NCBI RefSeq assembly: GCF_000523515.1
Contig: NZ_AWRU01000034.1
Span: 326,644 to 376,506 of the forward strand
DNA length: 49,863 nucleotides
DNA from: Pedobacter sp. V48
GTDB taxonomy: Bacteria; Bacteroidota; Bacteroidia; Sphingobacteriales; Sphingobacteriaceae
Direction: 5' to 3'
In this document: one piece after another, positions 40,531-49,287 of the stretch
How positions within the stretch are numbered: the stretch's first letter is position 1
Layout of the letters: every line of letters begins with the position of its first letter
Position numbers and translations under genes: made by a program
Notes under the pieces: generated by a model
Database searches by the model: none
Told to the model about the DNA's origin: nothing
The model's input: the letters and a program-made list of their open reading frames with translations, nothing else

Positions 40531-41463
40531 TTATATCCCTACAATATCCTTTTTCTTTTTCTGGCGCATTGTTTTTGGTATAACCGTCAAAATCTCTTCT
40601 CTCAATGCATTAAGCATTCTTTTTTTAATGAAATTTTTATGGGTAACAAGGCTGATCTCGCGGACAGGTTCGGGAGATTTAAAATACCTTACCTTGCTTA
40701 GTTGCTTGTTGCTTAACTCTTCAAGAGCAAGCTCGGGAAGCAAGGTAGCGCCATTGTTCATATCAACCATGCGGATAAGCGTTTCGACACTTCCTGTGTT
40801 ATAAGTTAGTCCTTGCAGACGATTTTGCTTGGTTGATCTGCAGATGTTTAATACCTGCGACCGCATACAATGCCCCTCGTTTAACAGCCAGATATTTTCA
40901 TCTTCTAGGTCATCCGCATCTATCGTTTTCTTTTTATAAAGTTTGCTGTTTTTGCTGATGTAGGTAACAAAATTTTCGTAATACAATGGCGCCTCTTCAA
41001 CTGCGCTATCTCCAAGTGGAGTGGCTAATATTCCGCAATCAAGTATTCCTGTTTTTAGGTGATGAATGATATCTTCAGTAGTATATTCCCATATCAGAAG
41101 TTTCAGGTCGGGATATTTTTCCATCATTGCAGCAATTACCTTTGGTAACAGATAAGGCGCGACTGTGGGTATAATACCTACTTTTAGTTCGCCAACAACA
41201 TCTTGCTGTTGGCTACTAATAATCTCTTTAATTTTGTGGCTTTCCTGAAGAACAAGACGAGCCTGTTCAATAATCTGCGCACCTATTTCTGTTGGAATTA
41301 TGGGCTGTTTACTTCGATCAAAGATTTTTACATTTAGCATTTCTTCAAGCTTTTGTACCTGCATACTGAGGGTGGGCTGGGTAACAAAACACTTTTCGGC
41401 AGCGCCTACAAAACTTCTGTAAGTATCTACCGCTACGATGTATTCTAGTTGAACTAAGGTCAT
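40531..41463 (-). CDS. oxyR: OxyR-type LysR-family peroxide sensor
   Basis: This 310-residue protein has an N-terminal winged helix (1-60) and a LysR substrate domain. Cys199 and Cys208 in GHCMRSQVLNIC fall at exactly the numbering of the redox pair of E. coli OxyR, which forms a disulfide on peroxide. The frame is open to 41499, but MTLVQLEYIVAV at 41463 is the family start. It is encoded 38 nt after fcl. No catalase, Dps or peroxidase gene is adjacent, although sodA lies about 1.2 kb away. Confidence 0.93.
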   Translation of the reverse strand: MTLVQLEYIVAVDTYRSFVGAAEKCFVTQPTLSMQVQKLEEMLNVKIFDRSKQPIIPTEIGAQIIEQARLVLQESHKIKEIISSQQQDVVGELKVGIIPTVAPYLLPKVIAAMMEKYPDLKLLIWEYTTEDIIHHLKTGILDCGILATPLGDSAVEEAPLYYENFVTYISKNSKLYKKKTIDADDLEDENIWLLNEGHCMRSQVLNICRSTKQNRLQGLTYNTGSVETLIRMVDMNNGATLLPELALEELSNKQLSKVRYFKSPEPVREISLVTHKNFIKKRMLNALREEILTVIPKTMRQKKKKDIVGI

Positions 41464-41501
41464 ATAGCTAAAGTTTATTCTCTTTAGCAAAGATATCAAT
41501 T

Positions 41502-42431
41502 TTAACTATGCTTGGCTAAAAAATCCTGATAAGCTAATTTAATTCCTTCTTCAAGTTCTATTTCATGCTTCCATCCGAGTGAATGTAATTTAGATACATC
41601 CATTAATTTGCGTGGGGTTCCATCTGGTTTGCTGCTATCAAAGGTTAGTGCTCCATCAAATCCAACGATGCGTTTAATTAATAATGCAAGGTCTTTTATT
41701 GTCAGGTCTTTTCCGGTTCCAATATTTACAAAACCAGGTTCGTCGTATTCCTGCATTAAGAAATAACAGGCATCGGCCAGATCATCTGCAAATAAAAATT
41801 CTCGCATTGGAGATCCGGATCCCCAGATGATAACCTCTGGTGTGCCGTTCACTTTTGCTTCGTGAAATTTCCGAATTAAAGCAGGTAGCACGTGGGAGTT
41901 TTGTGGGTGATAGTTGTCGTTATACCCATACAAATTAGTAGGCATTACCGAAATAAAATCACAACCATATTGTGAGCGATAAGCATCGGCCATTTTTATA
42001 CCGGCTATTTTAGCAATAGCATAAGGTTCATTGGTTTCTTCTAGTAACCCTGTAAGCAGGTAGTCTTCTTTTAATGGCTGTGGTGCAAGTTTAGGGTAAA
42101 TGCAACTTGAACCTAAAAACATCAGCTTCTTTATACCTGTTTTATACGATTGGTGGATCACGTTGTTTTGAATACAAAGATTTTCGTAAAGGAAATCTGC
42201 CCGGTAAGTATTGTTGGCGATAATACCACCTACTTTGGCCGCTGCCAGGAATACGTACTCAGGTTTTTCGGATTCAAAAAAATCGGTTACAGCTTGCTGA
42301 TTGCGTAAGTCTAATTCTGCTGAAGTTCTGGTGATCAGATTTGTAAAACCTTCTTTGATCAGTTTACGATAAATTGCTGAGCCAACCATACCTCGGTGAC
42401 CAGCTACATATATTTTTGCGTTCTTTTCCAA
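41502..42431 (-). CDS. fcl: GDP-L-fucose synthase
   Basis: This 309-residue short-chain dehydrogenase-type epimerase/reductase converts GDP-4-keto-6-deoxymannose to GDP-L-fucose for surface glycans. It shows the NADP site [15 protein letters not shown], the catalytic Ser in [13 protein letters not shown] with Tyr and Lys, and [21 protein letters not shown] near mid-protein. The frame is open to 42524, but a TTG start at 42431 just before KIYVAGHRG gives the usual length. No gmd or glycosyltransferase gene is nearby. Confidence 0.93.
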   Translation of the reverse strand: MEKNAKIYVAGHRGMVGSAIYRKLIKEGFTNLITRTSAELDLRNQQAVTDFFESEKPEYVFLAAAKVGGIIANNTYRADFLYENLCIQNNVIHQSYKTGIKKLMFLGSSCIYPKLAPQPLKEDYLLTGLLEETNEPYAIAKIAGIKMADAYRSQYGCDFISVMPTNLYGYNDNYHPQNSHVLPALIRKFHEAKVNGTPEVIIWGSGSPMREFLFADDLADACYFLMQEYDEPGFVNIGTGKDLTIKDLALLIKRIVGFDGALTFDSSKPDGTPRKLMDVSKLHSLGWKHEIELEEGIKLAYQDFLAKHS

Positions 42432-42479
42432 TTTGCTTTTAATGATTATTACAAAAGTACAAAATCCTCTTGGCATCCT

Positions 42480-42534
42480 TAAGGGAGGAATGCAGTTCCT
42501 CGCGATGAGGAGAGCTTTAAACAATCTGTCATTG
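42480..42534. repeat. Possible degenerate intergenic repeat
   Basis: TCCTC-GCGAT-GAGGA (42497-42511) and the following ACAATCTGTCATTG resemble the interspersed TTCCTCGCAATGAC / AATCT repeats of Bacteroidota. It is a remnant at best; the 149-nt divergent gap between fcl and trmB shows little else. Confidence 0.3.
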
Positions 42535-42580
42535 TATGAAATAACTATTTGCTTAAGTTTGCATAAAAATAATTTTAGTA

Positions 42581-43231
42581 GTGGGTAAAGATAAGTTAAG
42601 AAAATTTGCAGAAATAGACACCTTTCCTAACGTTTACCAGCTTGATGCTGGTAAAGAATTAAAAGGTAAATGGGCGTCTCAGCATTTTAAAAATAGCAAT
42701 CCTGTTGTTTTAGAACTCGCATGCGGTAAGGGTGAATACTCTGTTGGATTGGCAAAGATGTTTCCTGACAAAAATTTTATTGGAGTTGACCTTAAGGGAA
42801 ACAGGATTTGGCGTGGTGCACGTACTGGCATGGACGAAGGAATTTCAAATCTTGCTTTTTTGAGGATTCAGATCGAAGATATTGTGGAGTTCTTTGGTGA
42901 ACACGAGGTAGATGAAATATGGATAACTTTCCCTGATCCCCAACCACAGGATAGTCGTGAGAAAAAACGCTTAACCTTTCCAGGGTTTTTAGACAAGTAC
43001 AGAACTTTTTTAAAACCGGGAGGTAAAATAAACTTGAAAACTGACAACGACGGTTTGTATCTTTATACTGTCGAGAAAGTTCAGGAGCTAGGGTTGGTTT
43101 GTCATAAAAACACAGATCAGTTATATAAATCGGAGTTTGCAGATGCTGTTTTAGCTATTAAAACGCATTACGAAAGGATTTATCTGAAACACGATAAGAA
43201 TATAAATTACATACAGTTCTCTTTTGATTAA
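42581..43231 (+). CDS. trmB: tRNA (guanine(46)-N7)-methyltransferase
   Basis: This 216-residue Rossmann methyltransferase has the SAM motif [19 protein letters not shown] and [15 protein letters not shown], and [10 protein letters not shown] corresponding to the TrmB tRNA-binding motif. It makes m7G46 in tRNA. The start is GTG at 42581 ([13 protein letters not shown] is a common Bacteroidota TrmB start). It heads a rightward run with the ATL, CMD and tag genes. Confidence 0.93.
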   Translation: MGKDKLRKFAEIDTFPNVYQLDAGKELKGKWASQHFKNSNPVVLELACGKGEYSVGLAKMFPDKNFIGVDLKGNRIWRGARTGMDEGISNLAFLRIQIEDIVEFFGEHEVDEIWITFPDPQPQDSREKKRLTFPGFLDKYRTFLKPGGKINLKTDNDGLYLYTVEKVQELGLVCHKNTDQLYKSEFADAVLAIKTHYERIYLKHDKNINYIQFSFD

Positions 43232-43257
43232 TTTAGAACTGAATATAAATTGATTAG

Positions 43258-43584
43258 ATGGAACAATCATTTTATGACCAGGTTTTTGAGTTAGTGAGGT
43301 TAATTCCTAAAGGAAGGGTAACCTCTTACGGGGCCATAGCTAAAAGTCTTGGCGCAGGTGGTTCGGCGCGAATGGTGGGATACGCAATGAGTAATGCCCA
43401 TTTGGCCCATCCGACAATACCTGCACACAGAGTGGTTAACAGTAGTGGGTTGCTCACTGGTAAATTCCATTTCTCTGAGCCCAATCTGATGCAGGAAATG
43501 CTGGAGAAAGAAGGAGTGGTAGTTAAAAATGACAAAATCCAGAATTTTAAACAGCATTTCTGGGACCCTCTGGTTGAATTGTAG
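43258..43584 (+). CDS. Alkyltransferase-like protein (ATL), MGMT family without Cys
   Basis: This 108-residue protein equals the C-terminal DNA-binding domain of O6-alkylguanine transferases: GRVTSYGAIAKSLG, the finger Arg38 in SARMVGYAM, and the active-site loop. The reactive PCHR Cys is replaced by Ala56 (PAHRV). ATL proteins bind O6-alkylguanine without repairing it and hand lesions to nucleotide excision repair. It lies in a cluster with the 3-methyladenine glycosylase, consistent with alkylation-damage handling. Confidence 0.9.
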   Translation: MEQSFYDQVFELVRLIPKGRVTSYGAIAKSLGAGGSARMVGYAMSNAHLAHPTIPAHRVVNSSGLLTGKFHFSEPNLMQEMLEKEGVVVKNDKIQNFKQHFWDPLVEL

Positions 43585-43635
43585 CGTTAAAATAAAAACT
43601 TTGACGAACGGGCACGCTGAATTAATTTTAATATA

Positions 43636-43977
43636 ATGGGACAATTAGTAGAAGAGTTTAATGACTACCGTTCTAAAATGAACGATAGGATAATGGAAAC
43701 CGCAAATACAAACATAAAGCGGTTTTTTGCTTTGGATACAACCACATATGCTGAGGGAGCATTAAATGTAAAAACTAAAGAGATGCTTGGTCTTGTGGCA
43801 TCTATGGTTTTGCGTTGTGATGATTGCATAAAATACCACCTGGAAAAATGTTTTGATGAAGGGGTATCCAATGAGGAGATCAATGAAGTATTTATGATCG
43901 CCAATCTGGTTGGTGGTTCTATTGTAATTCCTCACTACAGGAGAGCAGTTGAATATTGGGATGAACTTAGTCTTTAA
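43636..43977 (+). CDS. Carboxymuconolactone decarboxylase/AhpD-family protein
   Basis: This 113-residue all-helical protein has the AhpD-like redox motif Cys61-Asp-Asp-Cys64 followed by His68 (CDDCIKYHL). AhpD-type members are peroxidase partners using the CxxC disulfide; others are decarboxylases without it. Here the redox type is favoured. It is 3 nt before tag and 51 nt after the ATL gene, suggesting co-expression in a stress or repair cluster. Confidence 0.88.
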   Translation: MGQLVEEFNDYRSKMNDRIMETANTNIKRFFALDTTTYAEGALNVKTKEMLGLVASMVLRCDDCIKYHLEKCFDEGVSNEEINEVFMIANLVGGSIVIPHYRRAVEYWDELSL

Positions 43978-43980
43978 ATA

Positions 43981-44541
43981 ATGGCAGAAGTAGTTAGATG
44001 TGGTTGGTGCGGAACTGATCCTTTGTATGTAAAATATCATGATGAAGAATGGGGAAAACCTGTTTATGACGATAAAACATTATTCGAGTTTCTAATTCTT
44101 GAAGGCGCCCAGGCCGGATTAAGCTGGATCACAATTTTAAGAAGAAGAGAGGGGTACCGACAAGCCTTTGCTAACTTTGATGTAGCAAAAGTTGCCGCCT
44201 TTACAGATGCAGATGTAGAAAGACTAATGAATGATGCCGGTATTATTAGAAACAGATTGAAAGTTAATGCAGCAATAAACAATGCAAAGCTTTTCATAGG
44301 AATACAAAAGGAATTTGGGTCATTTGCCGACTATATGTGGGGTTTTTTGCCAAATAAAAAACCTATTCTAAATAGAGTTAAGTCTTTAGGAGATGTACCT
44401 CCAAGAACTGAGATATCAGATTTGATTAGTAAGGATATGAAGAAGAGAGGGTTTAAATTTTTTGGAACCACAATCTGCTATGCCCATATGCAGGCTACCG
44501 GCATGGTAAACGACCATGTTGAAGGGTGCATAAGCCGGTAA
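43981..44541 (+). CDS. tag: DNA-3-methyladenine glycosylase I
   Basis: This 186-residue protein excises 3-methyladenine from alkylated DNA. It has RCGWCGTDPLYVKYHDEEWG with zinc ligands Cys7 and His20 and the matching His179 and Cys183 near the C-terminus (NDHVEGC), the helix-hairpin-helix region and the GLSWITILRRREGYRQAF recognition segment of Tag. It ends the rightward cluster, 8 nt before a convergent gene. Confidence 0.95.
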   Translation: MAEVVRCGWCGTDPLYVKYHDEEWGKPVYDDKTLFEFLILEGAQAGLSWITILRRREGYRQAFANFDVAKVAAFTDADVERLMNDAGIIRNRLKVNAAINNAKLFIGIQKEFGSFADYMWGFLPNKKPILNRVKSLGDVPPRTEISDLISKDMKKRGFKFFGTTICYAHMQATGMVNDHVEGCISR

Positions 44542-44549
44542 TTTACAGG

Positions 44550-45245
44550 TTATTTTTGCTGCATGTCGTTGTATGCTGCAACAAAAGCTTTTATGAGTTT
44601 AGCATCAAAAGTTTCTGTTGCCTTTATACGTTCAGCAAGATCCTCGTCGTTGGTAAGTTTTTGAAGCAGAATGCTTTTAATCAGTTCTGTTTTGCCTGAA
44701 GAGTTACCTCCTTCGGCAGGGATTTCCTGCATTGGTCCTGTTCCAAACTTTTCAATAAAATAGGCTGTCGGGAGATTGCGATTAGTTTGCTCAGCATCGT
44801 TTCTTCTGCCACCTCCAAATGAAATACCTACACCGCCACCTACTCCTCCAAAGCCACCGGTTCCCGTACCAATACCAACAGATGGCCTAATTCGTGCTCT
44901 TTTCGGCTGCGGTTGTTCAATACTTGTGGTGCCACCAATTGCATATAAATTTACTGCCCCCTGTTCTATAATTTTAAAAAACCGATGCTCCATTTTCTTT
45001 TTAATAACAATGGGTTTGCTAACATAGGTTTCCCCATTCCATAAAAACTCTTTAATGTCGCTGGCTTTATACTGAACAATGGTTTCGTCGTCATTTTTAA
45101 GAATAACTGTCGAAAAATTGGTGCCCTGTATTGTTCCTCTTATAAAATCTCCTGAAGCAATAACTACTGCATCTTGTGCTGATGCGCGCAATGCGATTAC
45201 CAAAAGCATCGTTAATAAAGCGAAGGTTTTAAGTGCTCTTTTCAT
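44550..45245 (-). CDS. Exported glycine-rich protein of unknown function
   Basis: This 231-residue protein has a signal peptide (1-23, ending RASAQ). The N-terminal part (24-100) looks like a small beta-domain that recurs in Bacteroidota exported proteins (IRGTIQGTNFSTVILKNDD). A Gly-rich stretch (about 123-147) links it to a helical C-terminus with charged residues. I recognise no enzymatic motif. It is divergent from polA. Confidence 0.8.
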   Translation of the reverse strand: MKRALKTFALLTMLLVIALRASAQDAVVIASGDFIRGTIQGTNFSTVILKNDDETIVQYKASDIKEFLWNGETYVSKPIVIKKKMEHRFFKIIEQGAVNLYAIGGTTSIEQPQPKRARIRPSVGIGTGTGGFGGVGGGVGISFGGGRRNDAEQTNRNLPTAYFIEKFGTGPMQEIPAEGGNSSGKTELIKSILLQKLTNDEDLAERIKATETFDAKLIKAFVAAYNDMQQK

Positions 45246-45275
45246 AATTACTCAAATAACGGAATTTCTTTTGTG

Positions 45276-45336
45276 TTTGTTATCTAATCCGATCTCTATT
45301 ATTAACTTTGAGATATGTTGAAAGTAGTAACTTTCA
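45276..45336 (+). promoter_or_regulatory. polA promoter and leader hairpin
   Basis: TTTG (45276-45279), 23 bp, TAACTTTG (45303-45310) is an exact -33/-7 pair. About 9 nt later, TGAAAGT-AGTA-ACTTTCA (45319-45336) forms a perfect 7-bp stem with a 4-nt loop at the start of the leader. Confidence 0.55.
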
Positions 45337-45361
45337 CGATCATTAAACGAATCAGATACCA

Positions 45362-48175
45362 ATGAAAAAACTTTTCCTTCTTGATGGCATGGCGCTTATT
45401 TATCGGGCCCATTTTGCACTGAGTAAAAACCCAAGGTTTACTTCTACAGGAGTTAACACCTCGGCAGTTATGGGCTTTACAAATACTTTACTGGAAGTAC
45501 TTAAAAAGGAAAAGCCAACACATATAGCGGTTGTATTTGATACCGAAGCACCCACTGAGAGACATACCGATTTTGAAGCCTATAAGGCACACAGAGAAGC
45601 AATGCCAGAGGACTTGTCGGCTGCACTTCCCTATATTTTTAAGCTGATAGAAGGGTTTAATATTCCGGTAATTACAAAGGATGGATTTGAAGCGGATGAT
45701 ATTATCGGAACTTTGGCAAAAGAGGCAGAGAAAGCCGGTTTTCAGGTGTATTGTATGACGCCTGATAAAGACTTTGCACAGTTGGTATCTGAAAACATAT
45801 TTATCTATAAACCTGCCAGAATGGGTAATGAGATGGAGATTTTAGGCGTAAAAGAAGTATTGGCCAAGTGGGAGATTGAAAATGTTGAACAGGTAATTGA
45901 TATTCTTGGTTTATGGGGCGATGCCGTTGATAATATTCCGGGAATTCCTGGGATTGGAGAAAAAACTGCGAAATTATTGATTAAACAATATGGCTCAGTA
46001 GAGAACATTATTGCAAATTCACATGAGCTGAAAGGAAAGCAGCGTGAAAACGTGGAGACTTATGCTGAACAGGGGATGATCTCTAAAAAATTAGCCACTA
46101 TTATACTTGATGTTCCTGTTCCATTTGATGAAAAGGCCTTGGAGCTTGAGGAACCAAGTAGGGAGCTACTGGAGCCATTGTTTGCGGAACTGGAATTTAG
46201 AACAATTGGTAAACGTGTTTTTGGTGATGGATTTAATGTAACTGAAGGGAAGACAGGTGGATCGCAACAAATTGATCTGTTTGGTAATGTGGTGGATCAA
46301 GTTGAGATCAAAACTAAAACTACGATAGTTATTTCGGAAGTATTTGAACAAGGCGTAGCCGCTAAAACAATTGAAAATACGGAACATAATTATAAATTAA
46401 TAGATACTCCGGAGTTGCGTAAGGAGCTTGTGGACTTGCTTTTAAAGCAAGAAAGCATTTCATTTGATACAGAGACAACAGGAACGGATGCCAATCTTGC
46501 AGATCTGGTAGGAATCTCGTTTAGTATAACGCCAGGGGAAGGATATTATATTCCCGTACCAGCCGAAAGAGCCGATGCTCAGGTAATTGTTGAGGAATTT
46601 AGGCCTGTTCTTGAAAGCGAAAATATAGCCAAAATAGGACAGAACATTAAATATGACATGCTTGTATTTAAATGGTATGGTGTATCTGTAAAAGGAAAGC
46701 TATTTGATACCATGCTCGCGCATTATTTGATTGATCCTGATACACGACATAACATGGATGTGCTGGCCGAAAATTATTTGAGCTATTCACCCATTTCAAT
46801 AACTAAGCTTATTGGTGCCAAAGGAAAGGGGCAAGGGAATATGCGGGATGTTCCCGTTGAGCAGGTCGTAGATTATGCCGCTGAAGATGCCGATATAACC
46901 TTGCAGCTTGCCAATGTGTTTAAACCAATGCTTAAACAGCTTAATGCTGAACAGCTTGCCACTGATGTTGAAAATCCTTTGATTTATGTGCTTGCAGATA
47001 TTGAAAAGGAAGGGGTTAGAATAGACATGGACACCTTGATTAACTATTCTAAAGAGCTTGAGCTAGACATTAGAAAGTTTGAACAGAACGTTTATGATAA
47101 GTGTGGTATTAAGTTTAATCTGGCCTCGCCAAAACAACTGGGAGAGGTTCTTTTCGATAAATTACAGTTAGATCCAAAAGCAAAAAAAACAAAGACAGGT
47201 CAATACCAAACCGGTGAGGATGTATTATTGGCACTTGCTCATAAAAGCGATATCGTTCAGGATATTTTAGATTTCAGACAGCTGCAAAAATTAAAGTCTA
47301 CGTATGTTGATGCATTGCCGTTGTTGGTTAATCCGAGGACAGGCCGTGTTCATACTTCATATAATCAGGCTGTTGCCGCAACCGGAAGGTTAAGTTCTAA
47401 TAATCCGAATCTGCAGAACATTCCAATCCGTACGGAAAGAGGTAGAGAGGTGCGCAAAGCATTTATTGCTAGAGATGCAGACCACGTGCTGCTTTCTGCA
47501 GATTATTCTCAGATAGAGCTTCGTATTATCGCTGAGATCAGTAAAGAAGAAAACATGTTGGACGCCTTTAGTAAGGGTATCGATATTCATACTGCAACAG
47601 CAGCAAAGGTATATGGTATTTCAATTGAAGAGGTTGATTCTACTCAGAGAAGGAATGCAAAAGCCGTAAACTTTGGGATTATCTATGGCCAATCTGCTTT
47701 TGGCTTGTCGCAAAATCTGGGCATTCCACGTAAAGAGGCCGCAGCCATTATTGATCAGTATTTTGAGCAATATCCGGGGATTAAAAAATACATGTCGGAC
47801 ACGATGAATTTTGCCCGCGAAAATGGATTTGTAGAAACCATTTTAGGCAGAAGAAGATATTTAAGAGACATCAACTCTGCCAACCAGACAGTCCGTGGTT
47901 TTGCAGAACGAAATGCAATAAATGCTCCTATACAAGGTTCTGCAGCAGATTTGATAAAGGTGGCGATGATCAATATTCATAAGGATATTCAGGATCAGAA
48001 CCTTCAATCAAAAATGACCATGCAGGTGCATGATGAGTTGGTCTTTGATGTGCTTAGATCTGAAGTTGAAGCGATGAAAAAGATCATTTCACATAGGATG
48101 AAAACGGCGATTAAAACATCCGTTCCAATTGAAGTTGAAATTGGTGAGGGAGATAACTGGTTAGCGGCGCATTAA
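45362..48175 (+). CDS. polA: DNA polymerase I
   Basis: This 937-residue protein has a 5'-3' flap nuclease (1-about 290, with Asp-rich FEADDIIGTLA and TPDKDFAQ and the helix-hairpin-helix IPGIPGIGEKTA), a proofreading exonuclease (about 345-530) with Asp369/Glu371, Asp432, Tyr505 and Asp509 all present, and the polymerase domain with DYSQIELRI (motif A) and VHDELVF (motif C). All three activities should be functional, unlike some bacterial PolA that lack proofreading residues. It fills gaps in repair and Okazaki fragment processing. Confidence 0.97.
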   Translation: MKKLFLLDGMALIYRAHFALSKNPRFTSTGVNTSAVMGFTNTLLEVLKKEKPTHIAVVFDTEAPTERHTDFEAYKAHREAMPEDLSAALPYIFKLIEGFNIPVITKDGFEADDIIGTLAKEAEKAGFQVYCMTPDKDFAQLVSENIFIYKPARMGNEMEILGVKEVLAKWEIENVEQVIDILGLWGDAVDNIPGIPGIGEKTAKLLIKQYGSVENIIANSHELKGKQRENVETYAEQGMISKKLATIILDVPVPFDEKALELEEPSRELLEPLFAELEFRTIGKRVFGDGFNVTEGKTGGSQQIDLFGNVVDQVEIKTKTTIVISEVFEQGVAAKTIENTEHNYKLIDTPELRKELVDLLLKQESISFDTETTGTDANLADLVGISFSITPGEGYYIPVPAERADAQVIVEEFRPVLESENIAKIGQNIKYDMLVFKWYGVSVKGKLFDTMLAHYLIDPDTRHNMDVLAENYLSYSPISITKLIGAKGKGQGNMRDVPVEQVVDYAAEDADITLQLANVFKPMLKQLNAEQLATDVENPLIYVLADIEKEGVRIDMDTLINYSKELELDIRKFEQNVYDKCGIKFNLASPKQLGEVLFDKLQLDPKAKKTKTGQYQTGEDVLLALAHKSDIVQDILDFRQLQKLKSTYVDALPLLVNPRTGRVHTSYNQAVAATGRLSSNNPNLQNIPIRTERGREVRKAFIARDADHVLLSADYSQIELRIIAEISKEENMLDAFSKGIDIHTATAAKVYGISIEEVDSTQRRNAKAVNFGIIYGQSAFGLSQNLGIPRKEAAAIIDQYFEQYPGIKKYMSDTMNFARENGFVETILGRRRYLRDINSANQTVRGFAERNAINAPIQGSAADLIKVAMINIHKDIQDQNLQSKMTMQVHDELVFDVLRSEVEAMKKIISHRMKTAIKTSVPIEVEIGEGDNWLAAH

Positions 48176-48188
48176 TTAATGCGTATAG

Positions 48189-48225
48189 AAAAGCCTCGTT
48201 TTGAATTTTCATAACGAGGCTTTTT
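48189..48225. terminator. Terminator between polA and the hydrolase gene
   Basis: AAAAGCCTCGTT (48189-48200) pairs with AACGAGGCTTTT (48213-48224) around a 12-nt loop; five T end the right arm. It should work for both convergent genes. Confidence 0.85.
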
Positions 48226-48228
48226 ATT

Positions 48229-48906
48229 TTAAAGCTCAATGGTTTCGCCAATTGCCGGCAATAACAGAACTTTATTTTCTCTTTTAAATTTAGCTAAGGC
48301 TTCTTCTGTATCAATTTCTATTACAGGGAAAGTGTTGTAGTGCACGCCAATTACGGTGTCGCAATCAATATATTTTGTAGCGATAATGGCATCATCAACA
48401 TCCATTGTGTAGTTGCCTCCAATTGGCAGGATTGCATAACTTAGATTATAAAGCTCGGCAAGGAGTTTCATTTCCATAGTTAGTGCAGTATCTCCGGCAA
48501 AATAAATGGTTTTATTTTCAAGTTCCAGCACGTAACCTGCCGGATTTCCGCCGCAGGTTCCGTCGGGAAGAGCCGCTGAATGAGTTGCCCATACCATTCT
48601 TAGCTTTCCGAAATCAAAGTTTTGGCTTCCAAAGTTCATTCCATGAACATTTTTGATTCCTTGTTTGCCGGCCCAATCAGCAACTTCTGCTATTGCAATA
48701 ACAAGTGCATTGGTTTGGTTTGCAATTTCTATGAGATCAGCAATATGATCGCCATGGCCATGACTCACCAGGATATAATCAGCCTCTATACTTTTAATAT
48801 CTATATGCTTCGCAAGTGGATTATGTGTGATAAAGGGATCGAAAAGAAACTTTTTGCCATCGGCTTCTAGCAGGAAGCAGGATTGGCCATAATACGTATA
48901 TTTCAT
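48229..48906 (-). CDS. UPF0173-type metallo-beta-lactamase-fold hydrolase
   Basis: This 225-residue protein has the MBL fold with the HxHxDH site as SHGHGDHIAD, further ligands His in ATHSA, Asp in YFAGDTAL, and His in GVHYNTFP. It matches the UPF0173 (YtkL-like) family of metal-dependent hydrolases with unknown substrate. Its start codon shares one base with the stop of the YbaB gene (48906), so the pair is translationally coupled. Confidence 0.9.
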   Translation of the reverse strand: MKYTYYGQSCFLLEADGKKFLFDPFITHNPLAKHIDIKSIEADYILVSHGHGDHIADLIEIANQTNALVIAIAEVADWAGKQGIKNVHGMNFGSQNFDFGKLRMVWATHSAALPDGTCGGNPAGYVLELENKTIYFAGDTALTMEMKLLAELYNLSYAILPIGGNYTMDVDDAIIATKYIDCDTVIGVHYNTFPVIEIDTEEALAKFKRENKVLLLPAIGETIEL

Positions 48907-49211
48907 TATTGTCCAAACATTCCGCCTAATCCGCCAAACATGTCTTTGGTTGCTGCCTGCATTTCGGTAGCACTGACCTGATCGGCTTGTGTTAAGGCTT
49001 TATTTATAGCTGTTAATAGTAATTCTTCAAGTTCTTCTCTGTCGGCCTGCTTATGGAATTCTTCGCTGATCTCTACTGCAGTAATCGCTTTGTTTGCCGT
49101 TGCAGTAACACGTATTGCACCGCCTTCAACTTCTCCAAAAACAGAGATCGTATCTAGTCTTTTTTTTATTTCGTCAGCCTTCTGCTGGGCTGCCATTAAT
49201 TTATCAAACAT
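48906..49211 (-). CDS. YbaB/EbfC-family nucleoid-associated protein
   Basis: This 101-residue protein matches YbaB/EbfC DNA-binding dimers: an N-terminal helix with MFDKLMAAQQKADEIKKRL, a beta-sheet with GGAIRVTATANKAI, and a helical end with a Gly/Met-rich tail (MFGGLGGMFG). In most bacteria it sits with dnaX and recR, but here it is coupled to a UPF0173 hydrolase gene. It probably affects nucleoid structure or gene expression. Confidence 0.9.
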   Translation of the reverse strand: MFDKLMAAQQKADEIKKRLDTISVFGEVEGGAIRVTATANKAITAVEISEEFHKQADREELEELLLTAINKALTQADQVSATEMQAATKDMFGGLGGMFGQ

Positions 49212-49287
49212 AAGTTGTTGTTTTTATTATAAAACGAAATTAAAGGAATTTGGTTTAAAGTAAAGCCAATAAAATGAAAAACATGGG

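Noticed and set aside
40519..40541. Terminator between the VOC gene and oxyR
   Set aside because: TAGGGAT/ATCCCTA makes a 7-bp stem, but there is no T-tract and it overlaps the oxyR stop codon; too weak to list.
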